Positions 18,106-28,058 of a stretch of DNA of 39,145 nucleotides are shown here, one piece after another (position 1 is the first letter of the stretch; the number at the start of each line of letters is the position of its first letter). Under the pieces are notes generated by a model. The model was not told where the DNA came from and did not search any database. It saw nothing but the letters and a program-made list of their open reading frames with translations. This DNA comes from Pseudomonas endophytica (GTDB lineage Bacteria; Pseudomonadota; Gammaproteobacteria; Pseudomonadales; Pseudomonadaceae). The stretch is taken from positions 1-39,145 of the forward strand of contig NZ_LLWH01000166.1 of NCBI RefSeq assembly GCF_001411475.1, read 5' to 3'. The translations under genes were made by a program, and so were the position numbers.

Positions 18106-18747
18106 TTAGATCCCGTACTGTGCCCGGTACGCCTCAACGGCTGGCAGGTATTGTTTCAATGTTTCATCTTCTGCCAAGAATTGCAGCACCTGTGTCAGCG
18201 ATACGATGCTGACCACCGGCATGCCGAAGTCGCGTTCAACCTCTTGGATGGCGGATAACTCGCCGTTGCCGCGCTCTTGGCGGTTCAGGGCGATCAATAC
18301 GCCCGCAGCCTTGGCGCCTTGGGTTTCAATGATTTGCATGACTTCACGGATGGCGGTGCCCGCCGTGATGACGTCGTCAATGATCAAAATATCGCCTTCT
18401 AGGGGCGATCCGACCAAGCTGCCACCTTCGCCGTGTGCTTTGGCTTCCTTACGGTTGAAGCACCAAGGTACGTCGCGCTCGTGATGCTCGGCCAGCGCTA
18501 CTGCGGTGGTCGCAGCCAAAGGAATACCTTTGTAGGCCGGGCCAAACAGCACGTCGAATGAAATACCGCTGTCGACGATGGCCGCGGCGTAGAAACGGCC
18601 CAGTTGCGCCAGCGCAGAGCCGGTGTTAAACAGACCCGCATTGAAGAAATAAGGGCTGGTACGCCCGGACTTCAGGGTGAACTCACCGAAGCGCAAAACG
18701 CCGCGATCAATGGCAAAACGGATAAAGTCGCGCTGATACGCTTGCAT
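18106..18747 (-). CDS. pyrE: Orotate phosphoribosyltransferase
   Basis: OPRTase of 213 residues, joins orotate and PRPP to give OMP in pyrimidine synthesis. The PRPP-binding motif [14 protein letters not shown] (residues about 118-131) is intact, as are [16 protein letters not shown] (about 23-38), [11 protein letters not shown] (about 68-78) and the flexible-loop [12 protein letters not shown] (about 96-107). The start [12 protein letters not shown] at 18747 is the family N-terminus; a longer frame upstream is not supported. Divergent from crc across 82 bases containing a palindrome. Confidence 0.97.
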   Translation of the reverse strand: MQAYQRDFIRFAIDRGVLRFGEFTLKSGRTSPYFFNAGLFNTGSALAQLGRFYAAAIVDSGISFDVLFGPAYKGIPLAATTAVALAEHHERDVPWCFNRKEAKAHGEGGSLVGSPLEGDILIIDDVITAGTAIREVMQIIETQGAKAAGVLIALNRQERGNGELSAIQEVERDFGMPVVSIVSLTQVLQFLAEDETLKQYLPAVEAYRAQYGI

Positions 18748-18791
18748 GAAAATGGCCCCAGATACCACGGATTTAGCTAATTAGTAAGACG

Positions 18792-18808
18792 GCGTGTATC
18801 ATACACGC
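18792..18808. promoter_or_regulatory. Perfect palindrome in the pyrE-crc divergent promoter region
   Basis: GCGTGTAT and ATACACGC flank one central C. The palindrome contains a possible -10 in both directions (TATCAT at 18797-18802 towards crc, TATGAT on the minus strand towards pyrE), so a dimeric regulator bound here could block both. No good -35 was found, and no known consensus was recognised. Confidence 0.5.
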
Positions 18809-18829
18809 ACGTGATTTTTGGGGCCATTT

Positions 18830-19609
18830 ATGCGGATCATCAGTGTGAACGTTAATGGTATTCAGACGGCAGTCGAGCGCGGTTTGCTCAGTTGGCTGCA
18901 AGCTCAGAATGCCGACGTTATCTGCCTGCAGGACACCCGCGCCTCCGCCTTTGAGCTGGACGACCCGGCCTACCAGCTGGATGGCTACTTTTTGTATGCA
19001 TGCGAAGCTGAAGTCCCTGCCCAAGGCGGCGTGGCTTTGTACTCGCGGTTGCAGCCTAAAGCAGTCATCACCGGGCTTGGTTTCGAGACGGCCGATCGCT
19101 ACGGGCGCTACCTGCAAGCCGATTTCGATAAGGTCAGCATCGCGACCTTACTGCTTCCTTCGGGGCAGAATGGCGATGAAGACTTGAACCAAAAGTTCAA
19201 GCTAATGGACGATTTTGCGCGCTACCTAGATAAGCAGCGTCGCAAGCGTCGTGAGTACATTTACTGCGGCTCGTTGTACGTGGCGCAGCAGAAACTCGAC
19301 ATTAAAAACTGGCGTGATAGCCAGCAGTCTCCCGGTTTCCTTGCGCCTGAGCGGGCTTGGATGGATGAGATTGTCGGCAACATGGGCTATGTGGATGCCC
19401 TGCGTGAAGTCAGTCGTGAAGGCGATCAGTACAGCTGGTGGCCGGATAACGAACAGGCTGAGATGCTGAATCTAGGCTGGCGTTTCGACTATCAGTTGTT
19501 GACACCTGGCTTGCGCCGCTTTGTTCGCAGTGCTCGCTTGCCGCGTCAGCCACGTTTCTCGCAGCACGCGCCATTGATCGTGGACTACGATTGGACACTG
19601 ACTATCTAA
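18830..19609 (+). CDS. crc: Catabolite repression control protein Crc
   Basis: Crc, 259 residues, exactly the length in P. aeruginosa. It acts with Hfq to repress translation of mRNAs with A-rich (CA) motifs when preferred carbon sources are present. The fold is that of exonuclease III/AP endonucleases (NVNGIQTA, LQDTRA, GWRFDYQLLT), but the catalytic set is degraded: ExoIII Glu34 is Asp35 here, the Asp-x-Asn pair is Ser148-x-Tyr150 (CGSLY), and Asp before the final His is Gln245. This matches the known lack of nuclease activity. The start MRIISVNVNG is chosen over an in-frame start four codons upstream, which lacks support from the family. A terminator follows closely. Confidence 0.98.
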   Translation: MRIISVNVNGIQTAVERGLLSWLQAQNADVICLQDTRASAFELDDPAYQLDGYFLYACEAEVPAQGGVALYSRLQPKAVITGLGFETADRYGRYLQADFDKVSIATLLLPSGQNGDEDLNQKFKLMDDFARYLDKQRRKRREYIYCGSLYVAQQKLDIKNWRDSQQSPGFLAPERAWMDEIVGNMGYVDALREVSREGDQYSWWPDNEQAEMLNLGWRFDYQLLTPGLRRFVRSARLPRQPRFSQHAPLIVDYDWTLTI

Positions 19610-19627
19610 GTGTTGATTCGATGTCAT

Positions 19628-19662
19628 AAAAATGCCCGTATCGAAAGATGCGGGCATTTTTT
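19628..19662 (+). terminator. Terminator of crc
   Basis: AAAAATGCCCGTATC (19628-19642) and GATGCGGGCATTTTT (19647-19661) form a 15-bp stem with one G-T pair and a GAAA tetraloop, followed by T residues. It lies 18 bases after the crc stop. The following 178 bases to 19840 hold no convincing gene; CCCGTAC/GTACGGG (19666-19672, 19691-19697) is a further inverted repeat there. Confidence 0.9.
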
Positions 19663-19840
19663 ATGCCCGTACACGTTGCTGGAGCTGGACGTACGGGTAA
19701 GCGCATTTTGGCAAAACATTGAGCTACATCTTTATGGCGCATTGAGAAAAAACGACAAATATGTAGTGCATGGGGAGGGGGTAAGCCCAACAGAATGGCG
19801 TGGTCCACTTGGGCATTTCATACATTTAAAGGATTAAGCT

Positions 19841-20044
19841 ATGAACAATGATGAAGTTAAAAAAGCGATTAGCCATTTGATCGGCACACCGTATGTGCCC
19901 AGCGTTAAAGCCTACATCAGCGAACTTACCGGACGCACTCGCGTTGTCGGCGTTAACGAAGTGTCCACCAAAGAGATGGATCCTAATAGGATCCATCTGA
20001 TAGGTGATGACAACAATTGCATCGCGTCCTTTCAGTTTGGTTGA
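19841..20044 (+). CDS. Small cytoplasmic I78-like protein
   Basis: A 67-residue protein without signal peptide. The pattern IGTPYVPSVKAYISELTGRTRVV... then NRI with alternating hydrophobics, DDNNCIASFQFG at the end, resembles the I78 inhibitor domain (R.RV, T.E, R+N/RI, D..N.I at fixed spacing), but the terminal Cys-Gly is Phe-Gly and the N-terminal Cys is absent, so no disulfide is possible. That fits a cytoplasmic location. AAAGGAT lies 6 bases upstream of the ATG and a terminator follows, so it is a monocistronic gene. The relation to I78 is by pattern only. Confidence 0.65.
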   Translation: MNNDEVKKAISHLIGTPYVPSVKAYISELTGRTRVVGVNEVSTKEMDPNRIHLIGDDNNCIASFQFG

Positions 20045-20071
20045 AATCTGACTTAGGGCACGGCAAAACAG

Positions 20072-20104
20072 TAAAAGCCCGGATTTTTTCGATCCGGGCT
20101 TTTA
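20072..20104. terminator. Bidirectional terminator between the small I78-like gene and the DUF4870 gene
   Basis: TAAAAGCCCGGAT (20072-20084) and ATCCGGGCTTTTA (20092-20104) form a perfect 13-bp stem around TTTTTCG. It separates two convergent genes and has A/T runs on both sides. Confidence 0.88.
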
Positions 20105-20134
20105 CTAGCGAAACTTTGCAGGTGATTGGGCTGA

Positions 20135-20503
20135 CTACTTAATTGGCCGCCAAGTGAACGGATAGCGGTATGCCACTCCGTCGTTAGCCTTAACCCCGGC
20201 AATCACCACCAGTACTACGGCACCGATGAACACTAGGCCGAGTAAAGCGAAGCCAATCAGCACAAACATCAGCACGTAGCAAATAGCCGAAGCAATCGCC
20301 ACGGTGATCTGAAAGTTCAGCGCCTCTTTACCTTGAGCGTCGATAAAGGGATCGCTCTCGCGCTTGAGCTGCCAAACGATCAGCGGCCCAATCAGGTTGC
20401 CAAACGGAAACCACATCCCAAGGAACGCCGAAAAGTGACAAAACATCGCCCATTGGCGAGCTTCACGGCTCGGCTTAGGGTTTGAAAGGTCTAACTCTGT
20501 CAT
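20135..20503 (-). CDS. DUF4870 family membrane protein
   Basis: A 122-residue inner-membrane protein of the DUF4870 (Tic20-like) type. It shows the family pattern: a cytosolic lead, WAMFCHFSAFLGMWFPFGNLIGPLIVWQ (about 18-45) as first helix region, FIDAQGKEALNFQITV (about 53-68) and a long hydrophobic hairpin IASAICYVLMFVLIG...LVFIGAVVLVVIAG (about 70-103), ending in a short tail YPFTWRPIK. Function unknown. The ATG follows AGGAGAA. It lies 35 bases after rph on the same strand and may share its transcript. In P. aeruginosa the same gene (PA5333, from memory) sits between crc and rph. Confidence 0.87.
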   Translation of the reverse strand: MTELDLSNPKPSREARQWAMFCHFSAFLGMWFPFGNLIGPLIVWQLKRESDPFIDAQGKEALNFQITVAIASAICYVLMFVLIGFALLGLVFIGAVVLVVIAGVKANDGVAYRYPFTWRPIK

Positions 20504-20538
20504 GGCGTTCTCCTGTCGATCATCAAGGGGGTTGGCAA

Positions 20539-21261
20539 TCAGTCAGCCAATGCCGCTTGTTGCAGTGCGAATATCTCGGTCATGCCTTTTTGAGCCAATG
20601 CCAACATGGCGTTCAGCTCTTGTGGCTGGAATGGCGCGCCTTCGGCAGTACCTTGAACTTCGATGAAACCACCGGTGCTGGTCATCACGACGTTCAAGTC
20701 GGTTTCGGCTGCCGAGTCTTCAAGGTAATCCAGATCAAGAACGGGTTCACCTTGATAGATGCCGACCGATACGGCGGCGATCATTTGTTTAATCGGGTCG
20801 CCGCCTTTAAGGCCGCCGCGCTTTTTGATCACTTTGAGGGCGTCAACCAGTGCAACCATTGAGCCGGTGATCGACGCAGTACGGGTGCCGCCGTCGGCCT
20901 GAATCACATCGCAGTCGACGTACAACGTGATGTCGCCCAGTTTAGACATGTCTAAGGCTGCGCGCAGCGAGCGGCCGATCAGGCGCTGAATTTCTAGGGT
21001 GCGACCACCTTGCTTACCACGGCTGGCTTCGCGCTGGTTACGTTCGCCAGTGGCGCGCGGCAACATGCCGTACTCAGCTGTCAGCCAGCCTTGACCCTGG
21101 CCTTTAAGGAAGCGCGGTACACCGTTTTCGACGCTGACGGTGCAGATGACTTTAGTGTCACCAAACTCGACCAGTACAGAACCCTCTGCGTGTTTGGTGT
21201 AGTTGCGTGTGATGCGGATCGGGCGCAGCTGATCGGCAGCGCGACCACTTGGACGTTTCAT
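20539..21261 (-). CDS. rph: Ribonuclease PH
   Basis: RNase PH, 240 residues, a phosphate-dependent 3'-to-5' exoribonuclease that trims tRNA 3' ends. The frame is full-length: [23 protein letters not shown]-type core with [20 protein letters not shown], the phosphate-site [22 protein letters not shown] (split here as [16 protein letters not shown], residues about 71-86) and [17 protein letters not shown] (about 117-133). It is divergent from yicC across a 266-base gap, which holds no gene. No truncation like that of the E. coli K-12 rph frameshift is seen. Confidence 0.97.
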   Translation of the reverse strand: MKRPSGRAADQLRPIRITRNYTKHAEGSVLVEFGDTKVICTVSVENGVPRFLKGQGQGWLTAEYGMLPRATGERNQREASRGKQGGRTLEIQRLIGRSLRAALDMSKLGDITLYVDCDVIQADGGTRTASITGSMVALVDALKVIKKRGGLKGGDPIKQMIAAVSVGIYQGEPVLDLDYLEDSAAETDLNVVMTSTGGFIEVQGTAEGAPFQPQELNAMLALAQKGMTEIFALQQAALAD

Positions 21262-21527
21262 GTGGGATACCTGTACGGGACGGAAAACTGCTGAGCATTA
21301 TAAAGGCCGTGACAGATCAGGGCACATTTAAAAAACAGTCCAAATCTGTAGCCCCTTTTATTTTCAAACGCCAGGGCCGTTAACCAAGCCATCGCAGCCT
21401 GCGCCAGCGGTTACAGCTATGAGTGCTTTTGCGACAGACGCCATTTGGGCCAGCCCGCTGCACTGCGTTACACTTCGCGGCCTTATACAGCCGCCCGAAT
21501 TCACTCATCAGATCGCGAGGTATCTCC

Positions 21528-23025
<1,498 letters not shown>

Positions 23026-23193
23026 ACAGCACTTCCCAAAACCTCTGCAAGGGCTTTAAATTGGCACTTACAGAAGTATTGGGCAGGGCGAGTTAAAAAT
23101 CAGCGCTTCCCTAATGGCTGGTGATTTTTTAAACTGTCGAGTCCGCTCGCCCATCCGGGCAGCGCGCATATTGCATTTGCTACGAGGAAGACC

Positions 23194-23457
23194 ATGGCCC
23201 GCGTAACCGTTGAAGACTGTCTAGAACACGTGGATAACCGCTTTGAGCTGGTCATGCTGTCTACCAAGCGTGCCCGCCAACTGGCCACCGGTGGTAAAGA
23301 GCCTCTGGTTCAGTGGGAAAACGATAAGCCTACCGTCGTTGCCCTGCGTGAAATCGCAGAAGGCCTGATGAGCTACGAGTTTATCGCTAACGCTGAAATC
23401 GTCGAAGACGAACCGCTGTTCGCAGCGTTCGAGGACGAGTCCAACGAGGCTAACTAA
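23194..23457 (+). CDS. rpoZ: RNA polymerase omega subunit
   Basis: Omega, 87 residues, helps assemble beta' into RNA polymerase and contributes to a ppGpp site. The N-terminus [20 protein letters not shown] and the [10 protein letters not shown] motif (about 25-34) are diagnostic, followed by [13 protein letters not shown]. The ATG follows GAGGAAG. spoT begins 60 bases downstream, the usual rpoZ-spoT arrangement, which ties the ppGpp enzyme to a target of ppGpp. Confidence 0.98.
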   Translation: MARVTVEDCLEHVDNRFELVMLSTKRARQLATGGKEPLVQWENDKPTVVALREIAEGLMSYEFIANAEIVEDEPLFAAFEDESNEAN

Positions 23458-23517
23458 GCCTATGCCCGGTCGACGTAGTACGGCGAAGGGTTCACAGTTT
23501 TGGCAGGAGGCTCCCTC

Positions 23518-25623
23518 ATGCCGAGCATAGACTCCCTCGCCGACAGCTTGTCGACCTACCTCAGTGCGGACCAGGTCAATCTGGTCCGACGAGCGTATTT
23601 TTACGCAGAACAAGCCCACGACGGCCAACGCCGACGCAGCGGCGAGCCTTATGTCACGCACCCGCTGGCAGTGGCAAACATCCTTGCCGACATGCATATG
23701 GACCATCAGAGCTTGATGGCAGCCATGCTGCATGACGTGATCGAAGACACCGGTATTGCCAAAGAAGCGTTGGTTGCGCAATTCGGCGAAACGGTGGCCG
23801 AACTGGTCGATGGCGTCAGTAAGCTGACCCAGATGAACTTCGAAACCAAAGCTGAAGCCCAGGCTGAAAACTTCCAGAAAATGGCCATGGCCATGGCCCG
23901 CGATATTCGCGTCATTCTGGTCAAGCTGGCTGACCGCTTGCACAACATGCGTACCCTCGAAGTGTTGTCCGGCGAAAAACGCCGACGGATAGCCAAGGAA
24001 ACCTTGGAAATCTATGCCCCAATTGCCAATCGGCTGGGCATGCACAACATTCGTATCGAATTCGAAGACCTCGGTTTCAAGGCGATGTACCCGATGCGCT
24101 CCGCGCGCATTTATCAGGCGGTCAAACGTGCCCGGGGCAACCGCAAGGAAATCGTTAACAAAATCGAAGAATCGCTTAGCCACTGTCTGGCCGTTGATGG
24201 TATTCAGGGTGAAGTGAGCGGGCGTCAAAAGCATATCTACGGCATCTATAAAAAGATGCGCGGCAAACGCCGGGCGTTCAACGAGATCATGGACGTGTAC
24301 GCCTTCAGGATCATCGTTGATAAAGTAGACACCTGCTATCGGGTGCTGGGCGCTGTACATAATTTGTACAAGCCACTGCCGGGTCGTTTCAAGGATTACA
24401 TCGCAATTCCTAAAGCCAACGGCTATCAGTCGCTGCATACCACGCTGTTTGGCATGCACGGCGTACCGATCGAAATTCAGATCCGTACCCGTGAAATGGA
24501 AGAAATGGCCAATAACGGTATCGCCGCGCACTGGTTGTATAAATCCAGTGGCGATGAGCAGCACACGGGCACCCACGCCCGAGCGCGACAATGGGTTAAA
24601 GGCGTGCTGGAGATGCAGCAGCGCGCGGGCAACTCCCTCGAATTTATCGAAAGCGTAAAAATCGACCTGTTCCCGGACGAGGTCTACGTCTTTACGCCCA
24701 AAGGCCGGATCATGGAGTTGCCCAAAGGCTCCACGGCGGTCGACTTTGCCTATGCCGTCCACACAGACGTCGGCAACAGCTGCATTGCGTGCCGAATCAA
24801 TCGTCGTCTCGCGCCGCTGTCCGAGCCGCTGCAAAGTGGCTCCACGGTCGAGATCGTCAGCGCTCCCGGCGCACGTCCAAATCCGGCATGGCTCAACTTT
24901 GTGGTCACTGGCAAGGCGCGAACGCACATTCGCCATGCGCTGAAACTGCAACGCCGCTCTGAGTCGATCAGCCTCGGCGAGCGCCTGCTGAATAAGGTGC
25001 TAAACGGCTTTAATAGCGCCCTGGACAAAATCCCCGTCGAACGCGTTCAGGCCATGCTCCATGAGTATCGGTTGGAACACATCGAAGACCTGCTTGAAGA
25101 CATTGGCTTGGGCAACCGCATGGCTTACGTGGTTGCTCGACGCTTATTAGGCGAAGGCGAGCAGTTACCAAGCCCAGAGGGTCCGCTGGCGATCCGTGGA
25201 ACCGAGGGGCTGGTACTCAGTTACGCCAAGTGCTGTACGCCGATTCCGGGCGACCCGATTGTCGGTCACTTGTCTGCTGGTAAAGGCATGGTTGTGCACT
25301 TGGACAACTGCCGCAATATCAGTGAGATCCGTCATAACCCTGAAAAATGCGTCCAGCTATCATGGGCCAAGGACGTTACTGGCGAATTCAACGTTGAATT
25401 GCGCGTCGAGCTTGAACACCAGCGCGGCTTGATCGCATTGTTGGCCAGCAGCGTCAACGCTGCCGACGGCAACATCGAAAAAATTAGCATGGACGAACGC
25501 GATGGTCGTATAAGCGTGGTCCAACTGGTAGTCAGCGTGCACGACCGCGTGCACCTGGCGCGTGTGATCAAAAAACTGCGCGCCCTCACCGGGGTCATTC
25601 GCATCACTCGTATGCGTGCGTAG
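23518..25623 (+). CDS. spoT: Bifunctional (p)ppGpp synthetase/hydrolase SpoT
   Basis: SpoT, 701 residues. The hydrolase HD domain shows HPLAVANILADM and LHDVIEDT with His72-Asp73; the Mn-site downstream is KLADRLHNMRTL (about 136-147). The synthetase domain has YGIYKKMRGKRRAFNEI (about 242-258) and NGYQSLHTT (about 302-310). A TGS domain begins at about 385 (DEVYVFTPKGRIMELPKGS), a zinc-finger/CC-like region has YAKCCTPIPGDPIVGH (about 570-585), and an ACT domain (about 630-701) closes the protein. Hydrolase is probably the main activity, with weak synthesis, in line with gamma-proteobacterial SpoT. ATG at 23518 follows AGGAGG; an upstream in-frame start overlaps that site. ridA follows after 24 bases. 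Confidence 0.98.
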   Translation: MPSIDSLADSLSTYLSADQVNLVRRAYFYAEQAHDGQRRRSGEPYVTHPLAVANILADMHMDHQSLMAAMLHDVIEDTGIAKEALVAQFGETVAELVDGVSKLTQMNFETKAEAQAENFQKMAMAMARDIRVILVKLADRLHNMRTLEVLSGEKRRRIAKETLEIYAPIANRLGMHNIRIEFEDLGFKAMYPMRSARIYQAVKRARGNRKEIVNKIEESLSHCLAVDGIQGEVSGRQKHIYGIYKKMRGKRRAFNEIMDVYAFRIIVDKVDTCYRVLGAVHNLYKPLPGRFKDYIAIPKANGYQSLHTTLFGMHGVPIEIQIRTREMEEMANNGIAAHWLYKSSGDEQHTGTHARARQWVKGVLEMQQRAGNSLEFIESVKIDLFPDEVYVFTPKGRIMELPKGSTAVDFAYAVHTDVGNSCIACRINRRLAPLSEPLQSGSTVEIVSAPGARPNPAWLNFVVTGKARTHIRHALKLQRRSESISLGERLLNKVLNGFNSALDKIPVERVQAMLHEYRLEHIEDLLEDIGLGNRMAYVVARRLLGEGEQLPSPEGPLAIRGTEGLVLSYAKCCTPIPGDPIVGHLSAGKGMVVHLDNCRNISEIRHNPEKCVQLSWAKDVTGEFNVELRVELEHQRGLIALLASSVNAADGNIEKISMDERDGRISVVQLVVSVHDRVHLARVIKKLRALTGVIRITRMRA

Positions 25624-25647
25624 CCACCTAATTACAAGGAGTCACTC

Positions 25648-26028
25648 ATGTCCAAGACTGTAATCACCAGCGATAAGGCACCTGCTGCAATCGGCACCTA
25701 CTCTCAGGCGATCAAAGCTGGCAATACTGTCTACATGTCCGGTCAAATTCCGCTGGACCCAAAAACCATGGAACTGGTTGAAGGCTTTGAAGCCCAGACC
25801 GTTCAGGTGTTCGAAAACTTGAAATCGGTAGCTGAAGCCGCAGGTGGTTCGTTCAAAGACATCGTTAAGCTGAACATCTTCCTGACCGATCTGAGCCACT
25901 TCGCCACGGTCAACGAGATCATGGGCAAGTACTTCGAGCAACCTTATCCAGCTCGCGCCGCCATCGGCGTTGCCGCCCTGCCAAAGGGTTCGCAGGTTGA
26001 GATGGACGCTATTCTGGTGCTTGAGTAA
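25648..26028 (+). CDS. ridA: 2-iminobutanoate/2-iminopropanoate deaminase RidA
   Basis: RidA (YjgF/YER057c/UK114), 126 residues, a trimer that hydrolyses reactive enamine/imine intermediates released by PLP enzymes. Seen: [24 protein letters not shown] (here the family pattern runs over about 15-38), [11 protein letters not shown] (about 75-85), and [20 protein letters not shown] (about 100-119) with the catalytic Arg103 and the Glu118 of the active site. The ATG follows AAGGAG. Downstream of spoT in the same direction, as in most pseudomonads. Confidence 0.96.
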   Translation: MSKTVITSDKAPAAIGTYSQAIKAGNTVYMSGQIPLDPKTMELVEGFEAQTVQVFENLKSVAEAAGGSFKDIVKLNIFLTDLSHFATVNEIMGKYFEQPYPARAAIGVAALPKGSQVEMDAILVLE

Positions 26029-26097
26029 GACCCTCGGCGCAGCACTTTCCTGCTGCGCCTCCCCTCGCTCCCCCCCCCGCTTTAAAAGGATCCCACC

Positions 26098-26841
26098 ATG
26101 CGCAACGCGCTAGTTTTGTCACTGCTCGCCTTGGTTTTAGGTGGCTGTGCCAGCGATCCCGCAGCTCGTGATATCAGTGGTGTCTGGATTAACCAAGCTG
26201 CAATTAATGAAGCAGCCAAAGGCGGCCATCTGCGCGAAGCCTTGCTGGCTAACGGGCCGAACCTTGAATGGGATATCGACGCCAAAAACGCTAAAGCCAG
26301 CTACACCAACGGTTTTGAACGCGTAGAAGGCACATTGCTGCCTCAAAAGAAGGGCACTTGGCAGGTTGATATGTATGGCAGTTCGGCGATTGAGCTGGGC
26401 CTGAAAGGCGCAGCGTTAAATCAAACGGCTTCTGACGCAGACCCTCAGCAATCTTTTGTTCGTTCGCCTGTGCAACTGGCCAGCGACGCGCCGTTAGGCA
26501 CGCATTTCGAGCGCGCGCTTAAGGCCGTTTATTTAGGCGGTCAATGGCGTGTGATCAGCGGTTTAGGGCAAGGCAACACGGTGACATTTATGCCGGACGG
26601 CCAAATCAAAGGTCTGCCTGACAATAACGCGTACGCGTTGTGTCTGGCCGGTGATTGCGCGTCGATGAGCGGTGAGTACGACAGTCTGTGGCTGCAACAA
26701 GACGAAATCGGCGCTGTACACATTTTTGTACGAAACGGCCGCCGACTTGAAATCTTCCAAGCGCTGGACTCTGCCAAGTCTGACGAAATGCCTCAGCTTT
26801 ATCCTGGCAAGCTGGAGTGGGTGCTGGAAAAGCAGCTCTAA
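26098..26841 (+). CDS. Predicted lipoprotein of unknown function
   Basis: A 247-residue lipoprotein. The signal peptide MRNALVLSLLALVLGGC ends in a lipobox LGGC, making Cys17 the lipidated residue; Ala-Ser follow, so outer-membrane sorting is likely. The mature part starts with ISGVWINQAAINEAAK, a pattern seen in lipocalin-like META/ISGTW proteins, and has two later repeats of short beta-strand sequence (GTWQVDMYGSSAIELG, QWRVISGLGQGNTVTFMP). I cannot name a function. The gene corresponds to the hypothetical gene after ridA in P. aeruginosa (PA5340, from memory). Ribosome site AAAAGGA. A nine-base C run lies 20 bases upstream of the ATG. Confidence 0.85.
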   Translation: MRNALVLSLLALVLGGCASDPAARDISGVWINQAAINEAAKGGHLREALLANGPNLEWDIDAKNAKASYTNGFERVEGTLLPQKKGTWQVDMYGSSAIELGLKGAALNQTASDADPQQSFVRSPVQLASDAPLGTHFERALKAVYLGGQWRVISGLGQGNTVTFMPDGQIKGLPDNNAYALCLAGDCASMSGEYDSLWLQQDEIGAVHIFVRNGRRLEIFQALDSAKSDEMPQLYPGKLEWVLEKQL

Positions 26842-26855
26842 CAACTGTCCCCTCT

Positions 26856-26923
26856 GGAGCTGCCGCAGGCCGCGATCTTTTACGATTTAAGGTCAAAAGA
26901 TCGCAGCCTTCGGCAGCTCCTAC
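26856..26923. repeat. REP/REPIN hairpin, class I
   Basis: GGAGCTGCCGCAGGCCGCG followed by ATCTTT (26856-26880) pairs with AAAGATCGCAGCCTTCGGCAGCTCC (26896-26920), with mismatches only in the inner core. Located 15 bases after the lipoprotein gene. Confidence 0.88.
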
Positions 26924-26963
26924 AAAAACTAGTTGAGCCAGAGGGGGGGGGCGCATAAACCCC

Positions 26964-27014
26964 TGTAGCGAGCTTGCTCGCGATCCTTAAAGGATCAAAA
27001 GATCGCGAGGCAAG
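26964..27014. repeat. REP hairpin, class II, with shortened right arm
   Basis: Head TGTAGCGAGCTTGCTCGCG then ATCC, tail AAAGATCGCGAGGCAAG; the tail breaks the core after AAGATCGCGAGG. It stands 41 bases from the class I element and directly after the stop of the convergent epimerase-like gene (ends 27020). A run of nine G (26943-26951) lies between the two elements. Confidence 0.78.
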
Positions 27015-27019
27015 TGGTA

Positions 27020-27871
27020 TCAGCCAGCCAAAATCGCGGTATATCCCTCGCGATAACTCGGGTAACGCGGTTCCCAGCCCAGTGCTTTAGCTCGCGCATT
27101 GCTACAACGTTTGCTGCCTGCGCGGCGCACACTTGCCTCGTCGGCCCATTCGGTTACACCTAAGCGCTCGCGCAGCCAATTCACAACTTCTGCCAGTGGT
27201 GCTGGTTCGTTATCGACGCCGATATAGCAGTCGTCCAACGCTTCGCCCTGCTGATCTGCCTTAAGCAAAAAGGCCAAAAGCCCCGCGGCATCATCGGCGT
27301 GGATCCTGTTGCCATATAACGGCGGATCGACCGCAACACGATACCCTTGTCGCACTTGCCCCAGCAGACGCTCACGGCCTGGCCCGTAGATACCGGTTAA
27401 ACGCACAACACTGGCGGGCAAGTTACTTTGCAGTGCGACCTGCTCGGCCTGCAGCATGATTCGCCCAGAGTAATTGGTTGCCTCGGTGGGGGAGGTTTCA
27501 TCCACCCATTCGCCGCCTTGTTGCACATACACGCCGCTACTGGACACAAACAGCAGGCGTTTAGGCTGCTGGCCGTGCTGTTTGAGCCAGTTAAGTGTGT
27601 GCTTGAGCCCTTCAACATAAGCGGCTTGATAACCCGCTTCATCGTGATTCGTCGCGGCAGCGCTGTACACCAAGTAATCAATCTGGCCCGTGGGCCAGTT
27701 CGCTGGGCATGCCTCGCTGAACAGGTCGCCTGCTACGCCGCTGACGCCCGCGGGCAGTCGGTCGATTGAGCGGCGCAGCCCATACACTTGCCAGCCAATA
27801 CTGAGCAATTGAGTGGCCAAGCGACTTCCTACATCCCCGCAACCGACGATCATGGCCGTTGTGTTAGACAT
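27020..27871 (-). CDS. NAD(P)-binding epimerase/SDR-like protein (YeeZ-like)
   Basis: An atypical short-chain dehydrogenase of 283 residues. The Rossmann start TAMIVGCGDVGSRLATQLL has the G-x-G-x-x-G pattern (residues about 10-15), followed by LVYSAAATNHDEAGY and LLFVSSSGVYVQQGGEW (about 105-121, Ser and Tyr of the active-site type), then SVVRLTGIYGPGRERLL (about 155-171) and RIHADDAAGLLAFLL (about 190-204). The missing usual YxxxK spacing (SGRIMLQAEQ instead) is typical of this YeeZ-like subgroup. Substrate unknown. The ATG follows AAGGGG. It is divergent from exbB. Confidence 0.87.
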   Translation of the reverse strand: MSNTTAMIVGCGDVGSRLATQLLSIGWQVYGLRRSIDRLPAGVSGVAGDLFSEACPANWPTGQIDYLVYSAAATNHDEAGYQAAYVEGLKHTLNWLKQHGQQPKRLLFVSSSGVYVQQGGEWVDETSPTEATNYSGRIMLQAEQVALQSNLPASVVRLTGIYGPGRERLLGQVRQGYRVAVDPPLYGNRIHADDAAGLLAFLLKADQQGEALDDCYIGVDNEPAPLAEVVNWLRERLGVTEWADEASVRRAGSKRCSNARAKALGWEPRYPSYREGYTAILAG

Positions 27872-28058
27872 CGCGAAAACCCCTTACTAAATGTTACAAA
27901 AATGGCTGAACGGCTAGGATCAAGACCGTGACTTTTGAAAAAAACAGATGCTATTGCTTTTGTTAACAAGAATTACTTGCAATAATAATGCACCGTTTGC
28001 CCAGATCCTAAGACGCACTGTAGGGCAATTCTCTTTTCTTTCTTCAGGTCCGGCTAGC

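Noticed and set aside
19610..19837. 75-residue open frame after crc
   Set aside because: It begins at the crc terminator and reads through its stem; composition and sequence do not look like a protein.
23094..23134. Terminator between gmk and rpoZ
   Set aside because: AAAATCA and TGATTTTTT could pair, but the GC part of the stem does not match in register; left as uncertain.
23221..24951. 576-codon open frame antisense to rpoZ-spoT
   Set aside because: It is an antisense shadow of conserved spoT codons; no start signal or family pattern, and the plus-strand genes are certain.
27971..27991. Fur box upstream of exbB
   Set aside because: The AT-rich stretch around AATAATAATG agrees poorly with the TGATAAT-n-ATTATCA half-sites; iron control is likely from biology but is not shown by this sequence.
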